Part shown: positions 44,416-55,781 of the stretch, in pieces
Numbering within the stretch: position 1 is the stretch's first letter
Layout: each line of letters begins with the position of its first letter
Source of the DNA: Amphimedon queenslandica
Lineage: Eukaryota; Porifera; Demospongiae; Haplosclerida; Niphatidae
NCBI RefSeq assembly: GCF_000090795.2
Contig: NW_003546495.1
Span: 36,857 to 100,856 of the forward strand
DNA length: 64,000 nt
Direction of reading: 5' to 3'
Notes under the pieces: generated by a model
The model's database searches: none
The model's input: the letters and a program-made list of their open reading frames with translations, nothing else
What the model was told of the DNA's origin: nothing
Made by a program: the position numbers and the translations under genes

Positions 44416-45123
44416 AGGGTAAGTTCTGTGCATTTTGAGGGTATTTTTATGGGCTAAATGTGTTTGCATGGTCATAATGATGATGTGTTCCAACTGCCAT
44501 TATTGAAAAAAAAAATTTTCACTGGGATATGGCCTTCAAAAATAGCCATTTTTGCGTCTTTTAACGTTACTACCTGTCAATGGGTGTCGCTAAACATGAC
44601 ATCACAAGAGGAATAGATGCAGATAACACCATTCCTTTATAGGGGGAAATGATCCATTATTGTCATGCCTTGTAATGTAACAGCAGTAATTCAAAGATTG
44701 GGATTATCAGCTTTCATTATTTAAAGCATGCCACTGCATGAAAAAGACTGAAAATAGCAAACAAGGAAATTCACCTACTTGTGGTATTGGTACTTTTTCT
44801 TGCAGTTGCATGTTTAGAACAATAAAAGCTAATGATCCCATTCTTTAAATTACTGCTATTACATTACAAAGCATGAGAATTATGGATCATTTGTCCCATG
44901 AAAAGAATGGAGTTATCTGCATCTATTCCACTTGTAATGTCACGTTTAGACACTCCCACCAACAGGAAGTAACATTAAAAAAAGCAAAAATCAGCATTTT
45001 GGAAGGCTCTTATCTAAGTGAATAATTTTTTTAACAATGGGAGTTGCAACACATTACTATTAAGATCATGCAAACACATTGAGCCAATAGAAAAATGCCC
45101 CTAAATTTCACAGAAATTACCCT
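44416..45123. mobile_element. Foldback element with TTAA target site (708 bp, about 340-bp arms)
   Basis: The element is flanked by TTAA (44,412-44,415 and 45,124-45,127). It starts AGGGTAAGTTCTGTG and ends with the reverse complement of AGGGTAATTTCTGTG. Homology continues inward: TGTGTTTGCATG.TC, GTGGAATAGATGCAGATAAC and AAATGATCCAT. The arms almost meet near 44,775. TTAAAGGG termini recall Kolobok/T2-type MITEs, although piggyBac also uses TTAA. Confidence 0.9.
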
Positions 45124-45522
45124 TTAAACCCCTCAAATTGGTTAGTGGTAATCCAACTTATTTCATTGTATATTGATGATCGCTCCAAATGCTACCTTTC
45201 CACATTACAAATTACCTTTAAGTTGTATTATAGTATTGTCTGTGGGTGCATCAAAGGCACCGCCCGTACTGTATATCTCATACAGCACAGTTCTGGTTCA
45301 TGCAGCACAGTTTGTGTTTTCCTGTTGTATAAACTGTGACCACCCCCCAACTAAGACCAACACAAGGTAGAAGTCTAGAAGACTCCGCAAGCAGATTTGG
45401 GTAGATCACACTTAACCGGCCCCAAGCAATTTCGCCATTTTACTGCTTTTGCGTCACAGGATGTGGTTACATACGTCATAAGTACCACATGCACATCAGA
45501 CATCACGTGATCTGAAGGCAAC

Positions 45523-46479
45523 ATGGTGACCAATTCAACCAGAGATACTGGAATGACACTAGATGACATTCAAGCGATATGCTACAAGCCAAAGGAAGAG
45601 ATTGGCAAGTGGCTGAGAAGAGAAGGGGTGCTAGGGGACTTTACTGATCAGGACTGTCCCAAGTGCGGTAATGGGAGGATGAGGCTAGCCAGGGATGCTT
45701 CATATTCCCGAGATCTCATGGTTTGGAAGTCCTCAGACCACAAGACCTGTAATAAGGTCAATATTAGGAGAGGTACCTGGTTTGAGAGGTCTCACTTAAG
45801 TCTAGAGCAGATCCTTAAGCTGACGTAGATCCTTAAGCTGATGTACTACTTGGTGCAGCACATAGAGCAAGCCTTCATTATGAGGGAATGCCACATTGGC
45901 TCCAAATCTACGATTGTAGATTGGTACTACTTTGCAAGGGAAGTGTGCCTGACAGTGCTAGAGTGAGAGAGTCAGCCTCTAGGAGGACCTGGGAAAGTGG
46001 TGGAGATAGACGAGTCAAAGTTTGGCAAAAGGAAGTTTAACAGAGGGCGGAGGGTTGATGGCCAGTGGGTTTTTGGAGGCATTGAAAGGGGATCGAAGTG
46101 GTGTTTCATGGTGACTGTTCAGGACAGGTCTGCTGGTACATTGATCCCCTTGATCAAGAAGTATATTCTTCCGGGTACAAAAGTAATCAGTGACTGTTGG
46201 AAGAGCTACAGTACCATTCAACAGGAAGGATATATTCATGGGACTGTGAACCACAGTATAGAGTTCGTCAACAGTGAAACTGGCGATCACACCCAAACTA
46301 TAGAAAGCACTTGGAAGGCAGTTAAGCGATCTCTCCCACTATCAGGTACAGTAACGGAGATGTATGATTCTTATTTTGCTGAATACATCTTTCGAAAGCA
46401 CTACCTGCAAGAGGCTGATGATCGCTTCCTCACATTTTTAAAGAAGGCAAGGGAAGTCTATCAGCCATCATTGACGTAA
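45523..46479 (+). pseudogene. Merlin/ISXO2-like transposase with two premature stops
   Basis: A single 318-codon frame from ATG 45,523 has only two interruptions. Residues 40-70 form a zinc-ribbon-like segment (DCPKCGNGRMRL) followed by KVNIRRGTWFERSHLSLEQI. The DDE domain follows: VEIDESKFGKRKF (first Asp), GQWVFGGIERG, GTKVISDCWKSY (second Asp), YIHGTVNHSIEFV and HTQTIESTWKAVKR (third acidic site). Stop 1 is TAG at 45,826, made by an 18-bp tandem duplication. Stop 2 is TGA at 45,964, at a place where a single C-to-T change in CGA would explain it. Otherwise the protein looks well kept, so inactivation is recent. Confidence 0.9.
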
Positions 46480-46513
46480 AGTCTCCTTTCACCCCTCTCT
46501 TATCAGCTCTTCA

Positions 46514-46584
46514 ACCAGTTCTTTTCAGAACTAATTCCTTTTCCACCAGTTCTTTTTAGAACTATTTGGTTCGTTTTAGAACCA
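46514..46584. repeat. Three palindromic GTTCT-N4-AGAAC-like boxes
   Basis: AGTTCTTTTCAGAACT (46,518), AGTTCTTTTTAGAACT (46,549) and GGTTCGTTTTAGAACC (46,569) lie at 20-31 bp spacing just 3' of the Merlin transposase stop. Confidence 0.75.
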
Positions 46585-47056
46585 TTTTCATAAAAGTATT
46601 ATACAAATTTTCATGCAATGCACAAAAACTCAAGTAGGCTGTGAGGGTTTCGGGTTTAGTGTTTAGTTTTTTAGGTGCTCGGAATCAAATTACCTTCCTC
46701 TAATTGCTGTTGCAATATTTATCTCTTTTTTTACAGTTTTCACTTTCAAATATATTCTTTTTAAAATAATGTTTCTTATTAAATTCATTTATTTCACTAT
46801 AATTGACAGCCACCTCCACCCCTCCCCCACCATAGCAGCCTCGCCTTATATAACATCCTTTTAGCTCAGGCTATTGTGGGGCGTCCATTTATGAAGTCAT
46901 AAGTGACATCATAGCCTTAAAATGGCCGATCTACCTGGGGCCAGTAAAGTGTAAGTGACCCGCAGATTTGTTCTCTTTGCTATCTTTCACTTGGCCTTGG
47001 GCTAGCTGGTGCCTTTGATGCACCCAGCACAATGACCATTAAGTAGTAAAAGTAGA

Positions 47057-47193
47057 GCTCCCCCTGTGCTGTACGGAAAATACAGCACTCAAGGTGTGGT
47101 CTTGAAAGCCATATAGCACTTGGCTTTACCTCGTGCTATATGACTTTTTCGACCACACATCTTGTCCTGTATTCCCGTACAGCACAGGGAACC
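47057..47193. repeat. Imperfect hairpin next to the Merlin element
   Basis: CCCTGTGCTGTACGG with AATACAG and TGTGGTC on the left pairs with GACCACA, CTGTATTCCCGTACAGCACA and GGG on the right, with GCTATATGGC in the inner stem. The arms are about 65 bp. Confidence 0.8.
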
Positions 47194-47235
47194 GTCCTTT
47201 ATTTAATACATAAAAATTATGAAACAAAATTATTC

Positions 47236-47640
47236 TAACCTTATTATGTCCTTTTTCATACTGATCAAGAAGTGGCTGACTCCTGTCCTGTTTTAATACC
47301 TCCAATTGATGTCTGTACTCATTTTCTAATTTGTTGCAAAATAGTTCTCGCATGTGGCTAACATATACCAGAATTTGAGCTAAACTGCACCATGACATCT
47401 AAACAATAATTTTGCTGAATTAATTATATGGTGTTAACAAAAGAACCTGACACACTGTGGAAGATACTGGTGAATAGCACCAATAATAGACTTTCATCAT
47501 CTGTAACAATGGGATAATGATGCTTACCATGTGATAAATATGGCAATTCTGTTGCCAAAACTTTTATCAGCTCTTCATGAGAAGTTCCAAGCTGAATCTC
47601 ATTGATCAAAAACATTACTGGCATTACAGGACAGCATTAA
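47236..47640 (-). pseudogene. Fragment of a transposase-like protein, spliced, tentative
   Basis: Minus-strand segments: FLINEIQLGTSHEELIKVLA, then LPYLSHGKHHYPIVTDDES, with a donor CAG|GTTCTT near 47,455. After about 50 bp and TTGTTTAG, a second exon reads YVSHMRELFCNKLENEYRHQ, LEVLKQDRSQPLLDQYEKG, with a donor AAG|GTTAGA. The PIVTDDE part recalls the second-Asp region of Mutator-like DDE domains, and the second exon the helical region after it. The resemblance is weak. Upstream pieces up to about 47,900 may belong (HHDALYYVHELAFDLDDVHK). Confidence 0.35.
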
Positions 47641-48611
47641 AAACAAAATTCCTAAACAGCAGTGATGAAATACAAAAATTTCCCATTTGGAAAGTAGTGT
47701 TGTAGCTGAATAAAATTGGAGGATTGTGCTGCAATTGAATGATCCTATTAATTTTCTTTAGCATGACCTTGAGCCCACAATGACAACGTCTGGAAAGTAA
47801 TTATCTTGTGAACATCATCTAGATCAAATGCCAGTTCATGAACATAATACAGTGCATCATGACTGAACTGCAACTTCTACATCCCCTGGCCTGCAAATTA
47901 GAAACTTGCTTTTTGATTCTGGGTAACATTCTACTGTGGTAGTCAATGGAAGTGTCACATTTAGAAATGATGTCCTTCTATACTGTAAAGGGTGACTTTG
48001 TGGAGCATTCCAATTCACAAATGACAGATGTGCATTTGCGAATGCAAGCTTTCTGTCACATTGAATTGGTGCTATTCCCTAAATTGTGAACTAGGACAAT
48101 TCCATTCGTGGAACTGGGAATGACGTATTAGCAATGCTTAAATCCTGTTGACTCTTCATCAGAACTTAAACACAATATTTCTTTTTAATTTCAGGAGTAC
48201 TCTTTAGTGCTTTTGTTCCATTGTCTTTGCACTTGTATTTGACACATTTCATATCATTAAAAAAAGTATACCATTTATAGTTATGATCATACCTATGCAA
48301 AACATATTTATTGCACCCCATTCATATCAAAATTAAAGCTTTATTGGGCTAAAACTTGATTGAGGCAAGATACTACTATAACAGGCTGTATTACTGCATG
48401 AACTATTCAAGGCTGGATGTGCATGATAATAATAAAGATATACATCACCTCCCATTGGATTAACAGGAGTGTTACTTACAGTAGTTACATGTTTATCATA
48501 AGATAATAGTTTAAAGACTTTAGTAGTAGTGTGATGGTCAAAGTCAGTATGATAGTGGTCTGCTCCTTCTGTTGAATCTGTTCACTCATATGAAGAGCCG
48601 ACTCACTTTAA
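47641..48611. other. Intergenic, mostly unassigned
   Basis: Apart from possible upstream remnants of the minus-strand fragment near 47,760-47,870, no gene is seen. TTCCATTCGTGGAA-like and TCACAAATG-like palindromes occur at 48,010-48,120 but form no clear element. Confidence 0.35.
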
Positions 48612-49643
48612 GGGAGACTTACATGCGAAAAGGAAAATTGAGATTATTGCTTATGTTAATGAAAACTACCCAAATAGACTACTCCAAGTTGCATTATTGC
48701 ATTGCACTTGCTTTGGAAAAGTTAGAGCTTGCTCAAGTTGCTGGAGGCCATTGCTTCCTGTTTTAAGGTGCAGTCATTGATGACATCACAAGGGGAACCA
48801 ACATGAATAACTGCAATACATTCAGAAGTAAAGAGAAATAACTTGACAAAAAGAGGGGTTATTCGGTGACAGTTAAGTTGTGGGTGCTCCAATATTTATT
48901 AAGACAGATAAGCAAAGCAATTTTTCAAAGAATGCTAGAATTAGAGAGAAATAGACTATGACAAGTCAAAAGATTCAGAATGACTTAGATTGGTTCCTAT
49001 GGCTATTCTATGCTAGGTAATGATAATCTCAATTACAAGAGCTCTTAAGTAAACTTTCTTTTGCCTTTAAACTCATGAAATTCAACCATTGTTAGATATT
49101 GGTATAATTCTCCTGCATTCAGTAGATATTATTGATATTTCCTGAGCATTTAGCCAAGTTTTATAAGGCTTACATTTAATGATTCAGAGTTATAAGGCAA
49201 AAGAAAGTGTACTTAAAAGCTTTTATAATTGAGATAATCACTGCCTAGCATAGAATAGCCATAGGGACCAGTCTAAGGCATGCTATGTCTTTTGACTTGT
49301 CATAGTCTATTTCGCTCTGATTTTAGCATTCCTTGAAAAAATTTCTATGCTTACCTTGTCTTTATAATTTTTACAGCACACACAACTTAACTGTCACTGA
49401 ATAACCCCTCTTTTTTGTCAAGTTATTTTCTCTTTATTTTTGCATGTAAAGCATTGCAGTTGCTCATGTTTGTTCCCTTTGTGATGTTAACAATGACTGT
49501 GCCCCCTATCACGAAGCAATGGCCTCCAGCAACTATAGTGAGCTCTGACTTTCCCAAAGCAAGTGCAATGCAAGAATGCAACCTATTTTGGTAGTTTACA
49601 TAAGAAATAATCTCAATTTTCATTTTCGCGTGCAAGCCTCCCT
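48612..49643. mobile_element. Large foldback with TTAA target site (about 1,030 bp, 500-bp arms)
   Basis: Flanked by TTAA (48,608-48,611 and 49,644-49,647). The left end GGGAGACTTACATGCGAAAA matches the reversed right end AGGGAGGCTTGCACGCGAAA. Homology runs all the way in: GCATTGCACTTGCTTTGG, GCTGGAGGCCATTGCTTC, AGAGGGGTTATTC.GTGACAG and CTATGGCTATTCTATGCTAG. The centre is near 49,130. Short frames in both arms (with GGHCF) are mirror images, not separate genes. TTAA(A)GGG ends resemble the 44.4 kb element's class. Confidence 0.9.
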
Positions 49644-49647
49644 TTAA

Positions 49648-52021
49648 CAAAAAGAAAGTGGATTAAAGTACAAAATAGGCAAGGTAGCCTTCGAGTACGA
49701 GGAAGATATTGTCAAGATCAATTAAAGTAAGCCTTAGTAGCTTCAGATCAATGACAACTTTACACGTAAATTTTGAGCAATGTCGACTTCTGTGACCTGA
49801 ACTGCACTTTCGCTGATGATCATTTATCCGTAATATATATGATAAGTATTTTGGACCCAGCGAGTCAGTAAAGGTTGGATCCATTACTCAGACTTATTGC
49901 AAACCATATTGCATTGGTCTGGTCCGGTCCGTTTATTAGGGACAACCACCCATAATGATTGCATAGGCGCAAGTATAGTTGCGCATGCCTTTCTAACTGC
50001 ATAAAAGTATTAAAACTTGATCTAGAGGCAAATAAGAGTTTCTAGGCTTTGTCTAACCTTCTTACAGTTATAAGGTGCTAGCTTGTGGCTATACAAAGTT
50101 GCTGAGAAGAAAGGATCGTCGTGTATAGACACAAACAGTGCTTGCAGTATCATTCATACACGAAGTGCTCGAAAAATGGCGAACAGATTCTTAAGGCAAA
50201 ATACACTAGGTAGCCTGTTTGCTAGCTACATTTGTGGTTACTTTGATCTTGCATAAGCAACATATGGCCAGAAATAGATGATGTGCTATACATACCTGAA
50301 TCATCTTGAGTATATGGAAAGTTACTGAGCTTAGAAAAAGGGTCGACTTCTACAATTAACATAGTAATATTATTAATGACAATGAATGAATAGTTGCTAC
50401 AGGTTCTGGCAACATGTAGCCTACAAGACCAAAGTAATAACAAATGTTGCTAGGAACATGTTGCCTAGTGTATGGAGGCCTTTACTCTTCGCTATATGAG
50501 CAGTGCAAAAAGCTATCGCAAAGAGCTAAAATGTATATGAAGTACCTAGAAAGAAGGGAAACAGTTTTGCATATCACCGGCCATAGAAACCAATGGAGAA
50601 ATGAAATGGGCGTCATCTGGAAGCAAACTCAGACAGGGAGTGCATTTTCTTTAAATTGTTTCTCTTGAGAGAGCAAGCTTTAAGCCAACCAGATACTTGA
50701 AGTAAGACCTACTGATGGCATTTATGATGTCAAACTGTTGTGTTCTTGTGTTCTTAAGCCTTTAAAATGTCAAAAAATGGAGAAATTAAGTGGGAATGGC
50801 CTTGAGGTAGTGGCACAAGGCTCTCATTTTTGCTTATTTTCTTCGCTTATGAAATGAAAAAAGCTCTAATTTATTGCTAGTTATTGTGTCTAGACTTGCT
50901 TTATAGTTTGATGTCATAACTGCTGTTCCTTAATGCTGTTTCATATTTCTAAAACGTTTTTAAGCTGCATTACTGAATTATTACTGAATGGTAACTTGTG
51001 GCACAATGGTTTGGAACTGTAAGAAATTTAACTGTCCCTTTGTCCCATAACAAGATGCATCTGTCATTTTCGGTTGCTATCTTCATGTTTTAGCAAGTGT
51101 ATGTAGCTGCTATCCCAACATTGCAAACTTGTGCCCAAGAGGTTAGTTAACAAGTTTTTAACCCTGTCCAACAAACAGTTAATCACCAGATACTGCTACA
51201 GATGCAACATTTCGAGCCAACACTAAAATGGACAAAATCCTCATATCCTGTTTATTAATGAACATTTCCATTATACTTGTACATATTCAAAATACATACA
51301 TATACGTAATGTAAAAAATTACGAACATACAAATCATTCATTTAATCTGATCATCAGTCGAAGGAGAGTGATTGTATTGATCTTACCTTCATTCTGAAAA
51401 AAATGGTTAATACTGAACTTATCATCACGTAATTAACAGTAATCTTATCATCACTCCGAAGAGTAAAAGTTTGTTTTGAGAGAGGGAGAACATGTATATA
51501 GGTACAAGCAAACATGTGCACACATTACTGGCACTAGATTACACGTATTTGATTACTCTTCTCTGACATTAGATCAGACACAACTATCATACATCTAATG
51601 AGAACTGCCACTTTGGCAATTTGCTCTAGGGTTCCACCAGCAAATATATAGTTGCAAGGTTAAGGTGTCCTTGTACCAAATAACTGAAGTGCCTTGTAGG
51701 ACCAGTGACATAACTGTATTAGCTTTGCTTACAAACGACTAGCATAGTCTTGATATAAGTTTTTGTACATGTTCCACTGAAATACCAGGTCTGTATACAG
51801 CCACAGCATAGCAGTCATGAGGATTGTTTATTTGTGGGTTACACACCAGCTCCTGACATACAAGCCCCCCATATGTCCTTGTAAGTGTGAACACCAGAAA
51901 TGAAGCTAGATACTTAACTCATGGTAGTGTATTGATGATTTTGACAACTGGAGATAACTTCACTACTAGTCTTAACTAGTTGTTGATTGCCATAACAACG
52001 ACCTAATAAATCCCATGGTAT
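49648..52021. other. Intergenic with possible gene-start sequence at 50,176
   Basis: AAAATGGCGAACAGATTC at 50,173 is a good start context (MANRFLRQNTL), and CTAG|GTAGCC shortly after could be a donor; no following exon was recognised. The ORFs at 50,222-50,443 (minus) and 50,444-50,668 (plus) abut and show no motif. Nothing is seen in 50,700-52,000. Confidence 0.3.
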
Positions 52022-53150
52022 TTGATTCATAAATTGATTTGTTTTATTGTCACAAATATTAGCAGTGGCAAATTTAAATCATCCTACGGTACTAGTCATT
52101 TCGAAAAAAGGCATGTGGTACAGAAATGCCAGTTTCGTAAGTCACACCCAGATGGACATTATTGTACCTCCTTATTTCGCTATAATAGTAAATATGCTTT
52201 TATTTATAAGGACATCTCTTGTTTTGTCTGCATTGACAATAAGCATAGTGAAGAGCCAGGATTCCTAATTGCTGCAGCAAAAAAAAACACGTTGTCGTAG
52301 TTTCAAGCCCTACTACTTTCGCTGTTGGAGATCATGACTTAGCTAAGTTTGATGTAACTGCATGTGTTTTTTTGCCTGTAAATAATCCACATTTTATTAA
52401 CAAGTCATTTTATTGTGGAAAAGTATTTGGTGGCTTTAAGGAAACAGATTATTAATCTTGTTCACAACACGACATGTGACTGAGTTATATACATCCCTTG
52501 TAACTTGACTACAATGTCGACATATTCTGTTTACCTATTCTGATCAAGGGCCAGACAATTAATTGCCACGCTGAATTGTCCCAAAATTTTCTTGTGACTT
52601 TATTTTTAAATTTCAATTAAGGTGTATTAATTGCGGGACAGAACGCACCGTCAAATTAATGGGCTAACCTAGTAGAATGAATCATTTCAATTGTCAATCT
52701 GGACATACAATGCATTGGAATAATGAGAAGATGTGAAACTAATGACTTTAAAAATCATATTACCAAATGTTAAAGCCTCAAAGATCTCTGACAAGCCTGC
52801 ACATTCATTTAAAAGGACATTACTTTGATTCACTTACGAAAACAAAGGACCTACTATCTAGCACTATGGTTCGTTTGGAATTAAAAAGAGAGGATTCGTG
52901 AATTTCATAGTGCTACAGAGACACAAATTGAAGATTTCTTGGAAACTCTCCTCACTCACGATTCATAATTGACAAGAGATGACACGACTCAATAATTATT
53001 GCAGAAACTTTGGTCATAATCGTAGTTTATTACACAATGTTGTACTTGCCACAAGTGTTCTCTGACGATTTGGAAATATGGAGAGAAAGTTTGTGCTTTG
53101 TGAAGGCTTCAGTTCGATGTTACTGCTCTTACACAAGCTGGAAAGACATA
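52022..53150 (+). pseudogene. Multi-copy invertebrate transposon-like protein, heavily broken
   Basis: Frames at 52,022-52,440 give KCQFRKSHPDGHYCTSLFRY, DISCFVCIDNKHSEEPGF, then PTTFAVGDHDLAKFDVTACV and FINKSFYCGKVFGGFKE. I know this order from a repeated family of sponge and cnidarian proteins with a CIDDKH-like and a GDHDFTKF-like motif; the acidic residues could be DDE-type. Downstream pieces in changing frames keep the order: YSDQGPDN, ISIVNLDIQC, ETQIEDFLETLLTHD and a Cys-containing end near 53,080. Stops and frameshifts are frequent. Biochemical role unknown. Confidence 0.5.
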
Positions 53151-53209
53151 AAGGTAACACTTAGTTGAACTATGTGGTCTATCAATACTTGAGTGAAGCC
53201 TTTGTAGTC

Positions 53210-53455
53210 AAGCAACTCTTTTTTTGGCTCGATCAACTCATGGTCAGCTCCAGCAACTCTTTCTTAGCTCTAGCGACTTTGTGTCAGCTTCAGACACTCA
53301 AAGCCAGCTCTGATGACCCTGTTTTAGGTACAGTAACTATTTTTTACATCTAAAGACTTAGGATTTGCTTGAGGGACCAAGACTAACCTTGTGTTAGCTC
53401 TATAAACCCTGTGTTTGTTTTAGCAACTTTGTCAGGGCTCTTGACACTCAGTAGA
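53210..53455. repeat. Degenerate 20-bp minisatellite
   Basis: Units of 20 bp such as CAACTCATGGTCAGCTCCAG, CAACTCTTTCTTAGCTCTAG and CGACTTTGTGTCAGCTTCAG follow one another about 12 times, with one 30-bp unit. The ORF over it is a by-product. Confidence 0.8.
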
Positions 53456-53729
53456 ACTTTAAAGTGAGTAGTATACTCGTAGAATCTTTTATATAAACAA
53501 CAATTATTCTAAGTAAACAGTAATGTGTATTAGTTATTACAATCTACTCCCTTTCGACCTCAATTAGAGGACAGAAAGTGAAACAAAGTTAAGCAACACA
53601 AAAGATTCAAGACAGTCTAAGAGAAGTTATAAGTAAATAATAGAGAAAGTGAAGATGTAGTAACTGTATTTATTATGCTGTACAGGAGAGACTGTGTCTT
53701 ATTGTGTATTGTATTGCAAGTAACTAACC

Positions 53730-55340
53730 ATGACTGAGTGGCAGAAACATTTAAATGAGTAACAGGGACACGTTAGAGAGTATCGCAGGTACTTGTATTG
53801 CTTTTACTGTATCAAAGGGATACTGTAATAATGTGTGTTGTAGTACATGTAACTTACCATAACTGTGAGTGAGATTATCGTACTAATTGAAGGAGAGTGA
53901 GTCTTCCTCTTTTCCATGAGTTTATCCCTCTCTTTTTTCCTCTACAGGTACCTCATGGTCCTCCACTGGTTCTTCAAGACGTCTCTTTCCATTTTCTGGT
54001 TAGTCAAAATGAATTCTGTTTAGTGATAAAATCTTCTTTTAACATATGCACTACTTCAAAAGCTGGTTGGCACTAGTTTTTATTATGTATTGCAAAAATT
54101 TGACAGCAATAATGTATGCATGCTATTATTATTATTGTCATTATTGTCATTAGGGTGTGGCTGTTGTGTAGTATTATATTTTATTGATTGTTTTGTATCA
54201 TCATTGTATAGAGTTCTTTAAGGCTCCATTTCCAATGCCGTTTCCCTTCCTAAGTCCAAGTGAGGATTCTTTTGGGACTGCAGGTAAAATGAACACAAAT
54301 TATAATGATAGTATATTTATTTTTTTTTAATGTAGCAAATCCAAATATAAAAGACCTGGCCTTAGGGTATAAGAAGAAGGCTTTAGAAAATTTTCAAGCT
54401 GCTGCGGCAGCTACAAAAGGCAATACATTTAGAGTTAAATCTAAGAAGTCTATGATGATGGTAAGATATTAATCAGACTAATTTCATTTTAATTAAATAC
54501 TATGTTACACTTGGTGGGATGATTTGCAATAACGAAATCCAAAAAGGCATTAGAAAGAAGTCTATGACTGAGCGAAACCCCACCAGTTGAGATGGAATGA
54601 GTGTCTAATTTACTACCTCTCCAAGACAAGGCAAAGGAGTTATATCTTATGGATTACATATCTCCCCCTGAAAAGTTGATTTTGGGAGATTCAATTGTGA
54701 TTCTCATTGTCATAGCCTCTAAAGAAACTTGGACACTGGAGACATTCTATCAGAATCATAGCTTGTAGCCTAGCCAATACACAATGTACTTAATGCTGGA
54801 CTTACAAGTACATTTAATTGGCATTTTTATCATCATGGTAGTATCTCTTTTAACATCATAGGAACAGTTTAAATGAAGCAGCAGCCAGCTAAAAAAAGAT
54901 GCAGTACATTAATGTATATATATAACAGTTATATTAATTATTATTTTGGTAGGATATGATGACGTCGATCCTGTAATCCGTGATTGCATTGAATATGGTC
55001 ACAAATTTCGAATGTACGTACCAGGCCAGAGTACTAGACTCCAAGGTAGTAGGTTATGATAACTTCGTTGTCCTGAGTGTGATCAATGTTGCTTTTGCCT
55101 CTTTATGAATCAAGATCTTTTTCTTCGTCTTGCACCTGGTCCAGTTACAAATGAAACCTGTGTTATTTTACTTCATGGTTTACACTTTAGTTGTAGTTTT
55201 GGTATTTATGAACAAAGTCTATTTAGTTCCAGTTCTAGTAATAGTAAAGCCTCAGCATATTCATTTTTGTTATGATTATGTGATAACATTTTCTTTCAGT
55301 TATAGTTGTAGTTTTAGTTATAAAAAAACCAAACAATACC
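53730..55340 (+). CDS. Unrecognised multi-exon gene with Cys-rich C-terminal part
   Basis: Exons 53,949-53,998, 54,212-54,283 and 54,336-54,460 have GT-AG borders and join in phase: SWSSTGSSRRLFPFSEFFKA, FPMPFPFLSPSEDSFG, NPNIKDLALGYKKKALENFQ, KGNTFRVKSKKSMMM. A possible first exon at 53,730-53,788 starts MTEWQKHLNE and then has a TAA. A later segment from 54,953 reads YDDVDPVIRDCIEYGHKFRM, YVPGQSTRL, then two stops (about 55,057), then in the same frame RCPECDQCCFCLFMNQDLFL, RLAPGPVTNETCVILLHGLH and an Ser-rich end. The link between 54,460 and 54,953 is out of phase, so an exon is missing or mutated. I do not recognise the family; it may be host-derived or mobile. Confidence 0.5.
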
Positions 55341-55781
55341 AAGCAAAAACGTAAACTCATAGTAATTTGAAAAAATACCATTAACAAACATGACCCACTA
55401 ACAAAAGTACCCTCTCAACAGCGTCAATTTTCGTCCAATAAAATTAGATTTCAATTAACAAGTAGGTGTGGCTAGTACTAGTACAAAACTGTTAATTCCA
55501 TTTTAGCTATAGTTTTGAGAAATTATTTTAGTTATGATTCTAGTTACCGTATACGGGAAATATTTCGCGGGCATAAAATTTTGTGAATGAGCCTTGAAAA
55601 GCTATTTGCGAAAAAAAATTTTGCGTTTTTACTGCAGTAAAATTAAAAATTATAATGTGGGGAGGTGAAAGGGTGTGGTTAGCGAGTAGGTGTACATGTA
55701 CACATGTAATCAAGCTGACACATGCTTCATCTTCTATAATCACTGGATCATGTCTTTCTCTTTTACTGTTGACTCTGCTGT

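Larger units (their letters stand above)
45235..47040 (+). mobile_element. Merlin (IS1595/ISXO2-like) DNA transposon
   Basis: A Merlin-type transposase (45,523-46,479) lies between imperfect long inverted repeats. On the left are GGGTGCATCAAAGGCACC (45,244) and, further in, GCAGATTTGGG, CACTTAACCGGCCCCA, CGCCATTTTA and ACGTCATAAGT (45,390-45,489). On the right the same series is reversed: ACTTATGACTTCAT.., GGCCATTTTAAGG, TGGGGCCAGTAAAGTG, CGCAGATTTG, then GGTGCCTTTGATGCACCC (46,885-47,028). The exact ends and the target duplication could not be fixed. Confidence 0.75.

Noticed and set aside
49423-49650. Minus-strand ORF with GGHCF as a separate gene
   Set aside because: It is the mirror image of a frame in the other arm of the 1-kb foldback.
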